6,259 bases of DNA from Actinomycetes bacterium (GTDB lineage Bacteria; Actinomycetota; Thermoleophilia; Solirubrobacterales; Solirubrobacteraceae). The stretch is taken from positions 1 through 6,259 of the forward strand of contig JAEXXR010000131.1 in the NCBI GenBank assembly GCA_023405705.1. The letters are read 5' to 3'. The notes beneath the pieces are model-generated. The model did not search any database. It saw nothing but the letters and a program-made list of their open reading frames with translations, and was not told the origin of the DNA. Both the position numbers and the translations under genes were made by a program. Within the stretch, counting starts at the first letter, position 1; the number at the start of each line of letters is the position of its first letter. Shown here piece by piece: positions 1 through 6,025 of this stretch.

Positions 1-836
1 GCGCCGACCTGCGGCAGGGCGCGCGCCGCGATCGGCGCCATCGCCGGCCCGGAGCCGATGCTGAGGACCGGCCGCGCGGCGACCTCGGCGAGCGGCACCG
101 CGCCGCCGCTGGAGGTCGTCATCAGCAACCGGCCGCCGAAGCCCTCGGCGCGCAGGCGCCGCTCGAAGTCGTCGAGGTAGTCGGACATCAGCGGCTTGAG
201 CGACGCGTCGAGCGCGGTCGCGACCGTGCGGCGGTACTCGCGCAGGACCGGGTTGACGCGATGGCCGAGCGAGACCGGCACGCCCGGCAGCGCCTCCGCC
301 AGCAACTGCTCGACGGCCAGCTCGTGCACCGGCTCGACGACCGACCACAGCAGCGAGACGGCGACCGCCTCCGCCCCGCGCTCGACCAGCTCGGCGGCGA
401 CGCGGGCGACGTGGTCGCGGTCGAGCGGCCGCACGACGGCGCCGCCGCGGTCGATCCGCTCGGGGATCTCGTACGTCCACGCGCGCGGCACGAGCGGCGG
501 CGGCGTCGGGGTCGCGAAGTCGAACAGGCTCGGACGGCCGCCCTCGCGCAGCGACAGCACGTCCGGGTGGCCGGCGGTGACGAGCAGCGCCGTCTTCGCC
601 GTGCGGCCCTCGGTGACGGCGTTCAGGGCGCGCGTCGTCGCGTGCAGCAGCAGCTCGCCGCGGCCGAGCAGCTCGGCGCGCGCGCAGCCGTGATCGCGCG
701 CGGCCAGGTCGAAGGCGTCGAGCACCCCGGCGACGGGGTCGGCGTGGACGGTCAGCGCCTTGTAGGCGCGCGTCTCGCCGCCCGCCCCGACGACGAGGTC
801 GGTGAAGGTGCCGCCGCAGTCGATCGCGAAGCGCAT
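1..836 (-). CDS. Hydantoinase A / oxoprolinase-family protein, N-terminal part (cut by the left window edge)
   Basis: The frame is open from an ATG at 836 to the window edge (278 codons). The product begins MRFAIDCGGTFTDLVV, the glycine-rich phosphate-binding start of the HyuA/5-oxoprolinase/acetone carboxylase family. Family landmarks follow in order: HATTRALNAVTEGRTAKTAL (about 65-84), equivalent to the usual HGTT..TNA..ER block; VTAGHPDVL (86-94); an SLLWS strand (161-165); HRVNPVLREYRRTVATALDA (192-211), very typical of the family; TSSGG (241-245); and the SIGSGPAMAPIAA nucleotide-binding loop (259-271). Members are ATP-dependent and hydrolyse cyclic amides such as hydantoins or 5-oxoproline, or serve as subunits of acetone/acetophenone carboxylases; the substrate here cannot be read. 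Full-length proteins are usually 500-700 residues, so over half is missing. The start overlaps the upstream PLP-enzyme stop as TGATG with no strong Shine-Dalgarno sequence, implying translational coupling. A HyuB partner, if present, would lie beyond the left edge. Confidence 0.9.
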   Translation of the reverse strand, partial: MRFAIDCGGTFTDLVVGAGGETRAYKALTVHADPVAGVLDAFDLAARDHGCARAELLGRGELLLHATTRALNAVTEGRTAKTALLVTAGHPDVLSLREGGRPSLFDFATPTPPPLVPRAWTYEIPERIDRGGAVVRPLDRDHVARVAAELVERGAEAVAVSLLWSVVEPVHELAVEQLLAEALPGVPVSLGHRVNPVLREYRRTVATALDASLKPLMSDYLDDFERRLRAEGFGGRLLMTTSSGGAVPLAEVAARPVLSIGSGPAMAPIAARALPQVG

Positions 837-2104
837 CACTCGGCGACGTAGGTCGCTTCGCGCTGGAGCGAGCGGACGCGCCCGGTGCGGGCGTCGGCCA
901 CGGCGGCCTCCAGGTCGGCGAGGTAGCGGTCGACGGTCGTCTGCGGCACCGGTCCGAGCAGCAGGTGCAGGCCCTCGGGCTCGGCGATCCGGGCGGGGTG
1001 CCAGCCGCGGCGGGTCAGCGCCTCGGCGACGTCGGGGATCGCGACGCCGGCCGCTGAGGAGGCGACGGCGAGGACGCCCAGCTCGGGCGCGACGACCGGC
1101 TCCAGCGGCTCCGGCAGCCGCTCGACGATCTGCGCCTGCAGCTCGAGGATCCCGCGCGCGATCTCGCGGTAGCCGTCGGCGCCGAGGAATCTCAGCACCG
1201 CCCAGGCGGCGACGACCGGTGAGGCGGGACGGGAGCCGGTGAAGCCGCGGCGGCTGTAGCTGCCGGTCGGCCAGACCGTCCCGGCGCGGTAGGTGTGGAA
1301 CTCGGCCAGCGCCTCGTCTCTGAGCGACAGCGTCGAGATCCCGTGCGGGCAGAAGCCGAACTTGTGCAGGTCGGCGGAGACCGACCAGACGCCCGGGACG
1401 GAGAAGTCGAACGCCGGCAGGCCGGGACCGACCTCGTCGACCCAGCGGTGCAGGAAGCCGCCGACGCAGGCGTCGACGTGCATCCAGACGCCGTGCTCGG
1501 CTGCGACGGCGGACAGCTCGGCGATCGGGTCGACGACGCCGTGCGCGTACTGCGGCGCGGAGCCGGCGACGAGGATCACGTCGTCGTCGATCGCGGCCTC
1601 GACCTGCTCGGCGTCGGCGCGCCAGTCGGCGCCGACGCCGACGCGCGTGACGGCGAGGTCCATCACCTCGGCGGCCTTGTCGAAGGAGGGGTGCGCGGTG
1701 AGCGGGACGACGAGCCGCGGTCGCGCGATCCCGGGGCGGTTGGCGCGCGCCCAGTCGCGCGCGGCCTTGATCGCGAGGAAGTTGCTCTCGGTCCCGCCGC
1801 CCGTCGGCGTGACCGCGCCCGCGGCCGGGACGCGGAGGATGTCGCCGACCATCGCGCGCAGCTCGGCGTCGATCCGCGCGAGGCTCGGGACGGCCGTCGT
1901 GAAGAAGGCGTTGGCGTGCATGAAGGCGCCGTGCGCGAGCCGCGCGACGCCCTGGAGGTCGGCCGGGAGGACCGGCCACCAGAGGTCGAAGGTGCCGTCG
2001 ACGAGCGGCGGGTCCCCGGCCTGGTAGCAGCCGAGGTCGCGCTCGATGTCGTTCCACCCGCGGCCGCCGTCCGGCAGCCCGTCCAGTCGTCTGTGTTCAC
2101 TCAT
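836..2104 (-). CDS. PLP-dependent lyase/decarboxylase, sphingosine-1-phosphate-lyase-like
   Basis: This 422-residue protein of PLP fold type I resembles sphinganine-1-phosphate aldolases (group II decarboxylase superfamily). Visible landmarks are TGGGTESNFLA (101-111, phosphate binding), TAHPSFDKAAEV (136-147, with His138 expected to stack on the PLP ring), GSAPQYAHGVVDPI (181-194), HVDACVGGF (209-217, Asp211 contacting the pyridine nitrogen), SVSADLHKFGFCPHG (241-255, Lys248 as Schiff-base lysine) and FTGSRPASPVVAAWA (288-302). The order and wording match eukaryotic and bacterial S1P lyases more closely than glutamate or aromatic amino acid decarboxylases. It is shorter than typical lyases and has no N-terminal membrane helix, so it is probably soluble. 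Family chemistry is retro-aldol cleavage of a phosphorylated amino alcohol or amino acid decarboxylation; which applies is unknown. It is the first gene of an operon with the HyuA-like gene. The start ATG lacks a Shine-Dalgarno sequence and sits close behind a putative promoter, so the mRNA may be nearly leaderless. Confidence 0.85.
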   Translation of the reverse strand: MSEHRRLDGLPDGGRGWNDIERDLGCYQAGDPPLVDGTFDLWWPVLPADLQGVARLAHGAFMHANAFFTTAVPSLARIDAELRAMVGDILRVPAAGAVTPTGGGTESNFLAIKAARDWARANRPGIARPRLVVPLTAHPSFDKAAEVMDLAVTRVGVGADWRADAEQVEAAIDDDVILVAGSAPQYAHGVVDPIAELSAVAAEHGVWMHVDACVGGFLHRWVDEVGPGLPAFDFSVPGVWSVSADLHKFGFCPHGISTLSLRDEALAEFHTYRAGTVWPTGSYSRRGFTGSRPASPVVAAWAVLRFLGADGYREIARGILELQAQIVERLPEPLEPVVAPELGVLAVASSAAGVAIPDVAEALTRRGWHPARIAEPEGLHLLLGPVPQTTVDRYLADLEAAVADARTGRVRSLQREATYVAE

Positions 2105-2124
2105 ATGATTGGCGGAGTGAATAC
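2093..2124. promoter_or_regulatory. Inverted repeat, candidate operator over the PLP-lyase start
   Basis: GTGTTCACTC (2093-2102) and GAGTGAATAC (2115-2124) form 10-bp arms with one mismatch around a 12-bp spacer. The repeat covers the start codon of the PLP enzyme gene (2104-2102) and the putative -10 region of its promoter. Its position between two divergent genes, one of which encodes a TetR-type regulator, suggests repressor binding and autoregulation. The segment GTTCACTCATAT (2095-2106) also recurs almost unchanged in the divergent region near 4421. Protein binding is an inference. Confidence 0.5.
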
Positions 2125-2144
2125 GATCGAGGCGCCGGTGTCAA
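2116..2144 (-). promoter_or_regulatory. Putative sigma70-type promoter of the PLP-lyase/HyuA operon
   Basis: On the minus strand there is a perfect TTGACA at 2144-2139. Downstream lie weak -10 candidates: TTCACT (2121-2116) at a 17-bp spacing or TATTCA (2123-2118) at 15 bp. Either would start transcription only a few bases before the ATG at 2104, consistent with the missing Shine-Dalgarno sequence. The -10 part overlaps the right arm of the inverted repeat, so a bound repressor would block it. Confidence 0.4.
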
Positions 2145-2159
2145 CCCTTCCTGTCCGCT

Positions 2160-3206
2160 ATGTTGCGCCCCGTGCCACGCAGACCCAGCGAGCAGACGAG
2201 CGCCGCCTGGCTGTGGCGGCGGATCAGCGAGGACGGCCGCCACGCCTTCTGTCCCCGCTGCGCCGCCACCCGCCGCTTCGCCCCGCAGCGCGGGGACATC
2301 CGCTACGTCTGCAGAACCTGCGGGCTGGCGCTCGACCCGCGTGCGGGGACCGCGTTCGAGGCGTCGCGCACGCCGCTTGGGACGTGGTTCGTGGCGACCG
2401 CGATGCTGCGCGAGGACCCCGAGCTGACCCCGACGGAGCTGGCCGCCGCGGCCGGCGTCTCCTACGCGACCTCGTGGCGGATGCTGCGGCGGCTGCGCGA
2501 GCTGCCGCCGAACGCCTTCGAGCTGCGCGCCGGCGCGGGCGAGGAGCCCGACCGGGAGTCGCCCGCGGGGACCGCACCGCCGGGCGACCTCGTCTCGGAC
2601 CCGAGACTGGCGTCGATCCTGCGCGCCGCGGCGACCGCGATCGTCGCGCGCGGCTTCGCCGACACGCGCATCAGCGACATCGCGCGCGAGGCCGGCGTCT
2701 CGCCCGCGACCGTCCTGCATCACTTCCGCACGCGCGAGGGCGTGCTGCTGGCGGCGCTGAGATGGGCCGGCGCCGTCGCGACGACGCAGCTGACCGAGGA
2801 GCTCGACCCGGACGCCTCGGCGCGCGACTGGCTGCGCGAGTCGATCCGCTCGATCCTGCCGGCCGACGAGCAGCAGCGCGCCGAGGCGGTCCTGCAGCTG
2901 GAGTGCTGGAACGTCGCCGTCCACGAGCCCGAGCTGGTCGTCCACACCGAGGAGATCGCCCGCCGCTGGCGCGAGACGCTCGCAGAGCTCGTCCAGCACG
3001 GCGCCGACCGCGGCGAGTTCGCGACCGGCCTGCCCGCGGCCGACGTCGCCGACATGCTCGCCGCCGCGCTCAACGGCCTCTGGCCGAAGGTCCTGCTCGG
3101 CTTCGAGGACTACCCGCGCGAGCGCTGCATCGCGCTCGCCGACGCCCTGCTCGACACGCTCCTGCCGGCGACCTCCGGCACGACCGACGCCGTGACCGTC
3201 CGCTAG
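2160..3206 (+). CDS. Fusion regulator: IS1595-type transposase zinc-ribbon/HTH module joined to a TetR-family repressor
   Basis: This 348-residue protein has two recognisable halves. Residues 27-116 match the N-terminal DNA-binding region of IS1595-type transposases: a zinc ribbon with CPRC (31-34) and CRTCG (51-55), then GTAFEASRTPLGTWFVA (63-79) and an HTH segment, ELAAAAGVSYATSWRMLRRL (93-112). No DDE nuclease domain follows, so it cannot transpose. A Glu/Gly/Pro-rich linker (about 121-148) leads to a complete TetR protein: an HTH at 149-198 (ILRAAATAIVARGF, ISDIAREAGVSPATVLHHF) and an all-helical ligand/dimerisation domain to the end. It is expected to be a cytoplasmic transcription factor with two DNA-binding modules, probably acting on the divergent PLP-lyase operon and itself. 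No Shine-Dalgarno sequence precedes the ATG; a GTG at 2172 (residue 5) is an alternative start and would not alter the domains. The reading frame is continuous with uniform codon use, which argues against a recent insertion or assembly artefact. Confidence 0.85.
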   Translation: MLRPVPRRPSEQTSAAWLWRRISEDGRHAFCPRCAATRRFAPQRGDIRYVCRTCGLALDPRAGTAFEASRTPLGTWFVATAMLREDPELTPTELAAAAGVSYATSWRMLRRLRELPPNAFELRAGAGEEPDRESPAGTAPPGDLVSDPRLASILRAAATAIVARGFADTRISDIAREAGVSPATVLHHFRTREGVLLAALRWAGAVATTQLTEELDPDASARDWLRESIRSILPADEQQRAEAVLQLECWNVAVHEPELVVHTEEIARRWRETLAELVQHGADRGEFATGLPAADVADMLAAALNGLWPKVLLGFEDYPRERCIALADALLDTLLPATSGTTDAVTVR

Positions 3207-3240
3207 CCGCCCGGTCCCGGCGTCGCCGCCGCGGTCGCGC

Positions 3241-4380
3241 TCAGCCCTGCAGCGCCTTCGCCACGATCACGCGCTGGATCTCGTTCGTGCCCTCGTAGAT
3301 CTGGGTGATCTTGGCGTCGCGCATCATCCGCTCGACCGGATGCTCGGTGACGTAGCCGTAGCCGCCGAGGACCTGGACGGCCTCGACCGTGACGCGCATC
3401 GCGTTGTCGGAGGCGAACAGCTTCGCCATCGACCCGTAGGTCGCGGCGCCGGGCTCGTCGCGGTCGGCCATCGCGCACGCTCTGTAGAGCAGCTCGCGTG
3501 CGGCGGCGGTGCCGGTCGCCATGTCGGCGAGCTTGAACTGGATCCCCTGGAAGGCGGCGATCGGCTTGCCGAACTGGATCCGCTCGCGGGCGTACGCGCT
3601 CGCCACGTCGGTCGCGCCCTGGGCGATCCCGACCGCCTGCGCGGCGGCGCCCAGACGGGTGCGCTGGAGCGTGCCGAGCGCGACCTGCATGCCGCCGCCG
3701 ACCTCGCCGATCACGTTCTGGTGCGGGACGCGGACGCCGTCGAGGAGCGGCGATCCGGTCGGTGAGCCCTTGATCCCGAGCTTGTGCTCGAGCTTGCCGA
3801 CGCTGAAGCCCGGCCGCTCTCTCTCGACGACGAACGCGGTGAAGCGGCGCCGCTCGCGGTCGGTCAGCGCGAAGACGACGTAGAAGTCGGCGACGCCGGT
3901 GTTCGTGATCCAGCACTTGGCGCCGTCGATCACCCACTCGTCGCCGTCGCGGACCGCGCTCGTGCGCATCGCCGAGGGGTCCGAGCCGGCCTCCGGCTCC
4001 GACAGCGCGAACGCCGGCGACCACTCGCCGGTCGCGCAGCGCGGCAGGAACCGCTGCTTCAGCTCGTCGCTGCCGAACAGCTTGATCGGCAGCGAGCCCA
4101 GCTCCTGCACCATCAGGATGCCGGCGCAGGATGCGCAGACCTTCGCCAGCTCCTCGACGGCCATCTGCAGCATCAGCGTCCCGGTGCCGGTGCCGCCGTG
4201 CTCCTCGCCGAACGGCAGCCCCAGCACGTCGTGCTCGGCCAGCAGCGCGCGCACGTCCCACGGGTACTCGGCGGTCGCGTCGATCTCGCCGGCGCGCGGG
4301 GCGATCCGCTCGACGGCGAGCTGACGGATCACGTCGCGGAAGTCGCGGTGCTCCTGCGGGATGTCGTAGAGGTCGGTCAC
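3241..4380 (-). CDS. Acyl-CoA dehydrogenase (FAD-dependent)
   Basis: The 379-residue length is standard for short/medium-chain-type acyl-CoA dehydrogenases, which oxidise an acyl-CoA to the trans-2-enoyl-CoA and pass electrons to electron-transfer flavoprotein. Visible signatures are LPFGEEHGGTGTG (55-67), the FAD/substrate loop ALSEPEAGSDPSAMRT (125-140), WITNTGVADFYVVFA (157-171), IKGSPTGSPLLDGVRVP (203-219), YARERIQFGKPIAAFQGIQF (263-282), QVLGGYGYVTEHPVERMMRD (336-355) and ITQIYEGTNEIQRVIVAKAL (358-377). Glu363 in YEGTNEIQ is in the position of the catalytic base of the short/medium-chain subgroup. The substrate cannot be deduced. The start is a GTG preceded by AGGAG (4393-4389) at 8 nt, a convincing ribosome binding site. 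The gene is divergent from an SDR gene, with a shared operator-like region, and convergent with the fusion regulator, with only 34 bp between the stops. Confidence 0.95.
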   Translation of the reverse strand: MTDLYDIPQEHRDFRDVIRQLAVERIAPRAGEIDATAEYPWDVRALLAEHDVLGLPFGEEHGGTGTGTLMLQMAVEELAKVCASCAGILMVQELGSLPIKLFGSDELKQRFLPRCATGEWSPAFALSEPEAGSDPSAMRTSAVRDGDEWVIDGAKCWITNTGVADFYVVFALTDRERRRFTAFVVERERPGFSVGKLEHKLGIKGSPTGSPLLDGVRVPHQNVIGEVGGGMQVALGTLQRTRLGAAAQAVGIAQGATDVASAYARERIQFGKPIAAFQGIQFKLADMATGTAAARELLYRACAMADRDEPGAATYGSMAKLFASDNAMRVTVEAVQVLGGYGYVTEHPVERMMRDAKITQIYEGTNEIQRVIVAKALQG

Positions 4381-4388
4381 GGGTCTCT

Positions 4389-4393
4389 CTCCT
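4389..4393 (-). promoter_or_regulatory. Ribosome binding site fixing the GTG start of the acyl-CoA dehydrogenase
   Basis: AGGAG on the minus strand lies 8 nt before the GTG at 4380. It supports this codon over an upstream frame extension reaching 4426, which is in another frame and carries no family signature. Confidence 0.7.
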
Positions 4394-4410
4394 GGGACGG
4401 GCGCAGCGAT

Positions 4411-4432
4411 GTATATATACGTTCATTCATAT
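4411..4432. promoter_or_regulatory. Candidate TetR-type operator between acyl-CoA dehydrogenase and SDR genes
   Basis: The site begins with a perfect 10-bp palindrome, GTATATATAC (4411-4420), running into GTTCATTCATAT (4421-4432). Read on the minus strand, TATGAATGAACGTATATA (4431-4414) matches 14 of 18 positions of the palindromic site at 6026-6043. The 12-mer at 4421-4432 matches 11 of 12 positions at 2095-2106. A regulator could control both divergent genes from here; the adjacent TetR genes are the obvious candidates. Confidence 0.5.
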
Positions 4433-4440
4433 CGTGGCAG
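4412..4440 (-). promoter_or_regulatory. Putative promoter of the acyl-CoA dehydrogenase gene
   Basis: On the minus strand, CTGCCA (4440-4435, 4 of 6 matches to TTGACA) is followed after exactly 17 bp by TATATA (4417-4412, 4 of 6 matches to TATAAT). Transcription would start near 4405, leaving a leader of about 25 nt that contains the AGGAG site. The operator-like repeat fills the spacer and overlaps the -10 box, as expected for repression. It is one of the few A+T-rich spots in the window. Confidence 0.5.
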
Positions 4441-4483
4441 ACGCCGGTGCCCGCGCGCCGCGTCCTCGCCCCCTCCGACGAAC

Positions 4484-4489
4484 AGGTGG
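4484..4489 (+). promoter_or_regulatory. Ribosome binding site deciding the SDR start at 4496
   Basis: AGGTGG lies 6 nt before the ATG at 4496. It favours this start over the in-frame ATG at 4409, which has no Shine-Dalgarno sequence, lies within the opposing promoter and would add 29 residues with no SDR similarity. Confidence 0.65.
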
Positions 4490-4495
4490 TTCCCC

Positions 4496-5311
4496 ATGAG
4501 CGCACGGCCGCTCGACTCGCTCCTCGGTCGCCTCGACGGCAAGGTCGCCCTGATCACCGGCACGGCCGGCGGGATCGGCCTGGAGACCGCGAAGCTGCTG
4601 CACGCGGCCGGCGCGACGGTCGTCGGCGCCGACCTCGCGCCGCGCCCCCCGGAGCTCGACGGCGTCGTCGAGGAGGCCGACCACCACGTCGTCGACGTCT
4701 CCGACCCCGACGCGATCGAGCGGCTCGTCGCGGCGACCGTCGCCCGCCACGGCGCGGTCGACATCGTCCACGGCAACGCCGGCATCAACGTCCCCGGCCG
4801 CCTCCACAGCCTCTCGGTCGACGACTACCGGCGGGTGATGGGCGTCTGCTGCGACGCGAACGCCTTCCTCGTCCGCGCCGCCGTCCCGCACATGCGACTG
4901 CGCGGCGGCGTCTTCGTCTTCACCTCGTCGATCAGCGGCATCGCCGCGACGCCGCGCTCACCCGTCTACAACATGGCCAAGCACGCGATGATCGGCCTGG
5001 CGCAGTCGGTCGCGGCCGACTACGGGCGCCAGGGGATCCGCGCCGTCGCGCTCGTCGCGGGCCCGACGCGCACGCCGATGGGCGACAGGCTGTGGCCCGA
5101 GGGCAGCCCGGTGCGCGAGGCGTTCGTGCGCTCGACGGCGGTCGGCCGCCTGGCCGAGCCGAGCGAGCAGGCGCGGGCGGTGCTGTTCGCGGTCCTGCCG
5201 GGCAACGACTCGCTGACCGGCTGCACGATCACCGTCGACGGCGGCGCGACCGGCGGCTGGAACGAGATGGGGCACGGCATGTACGCCGCGCCGCCCTCGC
5301 CTAGCGCTTGA
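4496..5311 (+). CDS. Short-chain dehydrogenase/reductase (SDR), classical type
   Basis: The product has 271 residues from the ATG at 4496. It has the classical SDR pattern: cofactor loop TGTAGGIG (21-28), a GNAG motif (93-96), TSSISG with Ser145 as the likely catalytic serine (143-148), and YNMAK with Tyr158 and Lys162 (158-162). The second strand ends VVGAD (42-46), and an acidic residue there usually indicates NAD(H) rather than NADP(H). VDGGATGGW near the C-terminus is the usual SDR end. Where the catalytic tetrad normally has Asn (VNL..), this protein reads VCCDANAF, so Cys118 or Cys119 replaces it. The likely role is oxidation of a secondary alcohol or reduction of a ketone in the pathway of the divergent acyl-CoA dehydrogenase; the substrate is unknown. 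Its 3' end overlaps the convergent TetR gene by 11 bp. Confidence 0.92.
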   Translation: MSARPLDSLLGRLDGKVALITGTAGGIGLETAKLLHAAGATVVGADLAPRPPELDGVVEEADHHVVDVSDPDAIERLVAATVARHGAVDIVHGNAGINVPGRLHSLSVDDYRRVMGVCCDANAFLVRAAVPHMRLRGGVFVFTSSISGIAATPRSPVYNMAKHAMIGLAQSVAADYGRQGIRAVALVAGPTRTPMGDRLWPEGSPVREAFVRSTAVGRLAEPSEQARAVLFAVLPGNDSLTGCTITVDGGATGGWNEMGHGMYAAPPSPSA

Positions 5312-5966
5312 GGACGCTGTGCAGCGCGAGCTCGGCGTGATGCGCGGCGAGGTCGCCGTGGCCGATCTTCGCGTCCGGCCCGAACGCCTCCGACAGGCGC
5401 ATCGCGACGTTCGCGAGCGCCGTCGCGGTCACCTTCGCCGTGCTGCCGCCCTTCGTGGGCGGCAGCGAGAAGAGGTCCGCCTCGACGCCGTCGGCGAGGA
5501 TCCGCTCCAGCAGCCTGCGGTGTCTGAGACGGCGGTTGATGACCTCTCTGCGCTGCGCCTCCGGCAGGTGGCGGTACTCGAGCGTGCCGACGACCGCCAG
5601 TCTGCGCTCGTCGGAATGGAAGCGCGCGAACGCCGTCACCACCGCCCGCAGCCGCTCGCGCGGGTCCTCGCCGGCCTCCGCCAGCTCGGCGTCGATCCGC
5701 GCGTCGAGGTGGTCGTGCGACTCGGTCACCAGCTCGTAGAGGATGTCCTCCTTGGAGCCGTAGTGGTTGTAGAGCGCTCCCGGCGTGAGGTCGCAGGCGC
5801 CCATGATGTCGCGCACCGTCGTGGCGTGGAAGCCGCGGTCGTAGAACAGCTCCAGGGCCGCGTCGTGGATGCGGTCGCGCGGGTGCCGCGCACGGGCAGA
5901 CGCGCTCGCTCCGCCGCCTCTGGCGGCTCTGCGCGCTCTGCGTGAGCTGGGAGCGGTCGAGGCCAT
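5301..5966 (-). CDS. TetR/AcrR-family transcriptional regulator
   Basis: This 221-residue protein has an Arg/Ala-rich N-terminal tail (1-28) and then a canonical TetR HTH: RIHDAALELFYDRGFHATTV (32-51), RDIMGACDLTPGALYNHYGS (52-71) and KEDILYELV (72-80). The helical C-terminal domain (about 85-221) includes FHSDERRLAVVGTLEYRHL (116-134) and resembles repressors of fatty acid or steroid catabolism of the KstR2/FadR kind; that resemblance is an impression, not a search result. It probably represses the divergent SDR at 6079 and itself, and perhaps the acyl-CoA dehydrogenase/SDR pair, which shares a related site, with an acyl-CoA or pathway intermediate as inducer. The ATG at 5966 lacks a clear Shine-Dalgarno sequence. 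A GGAGGG-preceded ATG at 6003 is out of frame, so the exact N-terminus is uncertain. Confidence 0.92.
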   Translation of the reverse strand: MASTAPSSRRARRAARGGGASASARARHPRDRIHDAALELFYDRGFHATTVRDIMGACDLTPGALYNHYGSKEDILYELVTESHDHLDARIDAELAEAGEDPRERLRAVVTAFARFHSDERRLAVVGTLEYRHLPEAQRREVINRRLRHRRLLERILADGVEADLFSLPPTKGGSTAKVTATALANVAMRLSEAFGPDAKIGHGDLAAHHAELALHSVLKR

Positions 5967-6025
5967 GGCGTTGCAGTCTGGCAGCCGCGGCCGACGCGCG
6001 CATCGGCTCGCCCTCCGACCTCATC

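Noticed and set aside
2160..2520. Remnant of an IS1595 insertion sequence
   Set aside because: Only the transposase N-terminal DNA-binding module is present. It is in frame with the TetR part and I see no terminal inverted repeats, target duplications or catalytic domain, so a functional fusion is a better explanation than an IS fragment.
3207..3240. Possible terminator hairpin between the convergent stops (CGGCG, TCGC loop, CGCCG at 3218-3231)
   Set aside because: The stem is only 5 bp with no T-tract on either strand, and such stems are expected by chance at this GC content.
1295..3298. Long 667-codon plus-strand open frame across the PLP-lyase and the fusion regulator
   Set aside because: It has Arg/Ala-rich low-complexity composition, no family motifs, and runs antisense to or out of frame with two clearly recognisable genes. 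It is an effect of high GC.
4409..4495. Upstream in-frame ATG extension of the SDR by 29 residues
   Set aside because: It has no ribosome binding site, overlaps the opposing promoter and operator, and the added residues show no SDR similarity; the ATG at 4496 has AGGTGG at a good distance.
3784..5304. Long 506-codon plus-strand open frame
   Set aside because: It is antisense to the acyl-CoA dehydrogenase and then out of frame with the SDR; no recognisable domain.
5020..6024. 334-codon minus-strand open frame starting upstream of the TetR gene
   Set aside because: It is out of frame with the recognisable TetR domains and antisense to the SDR. Its only interest is the Shine-Dalgarno-like site noted in the findings.
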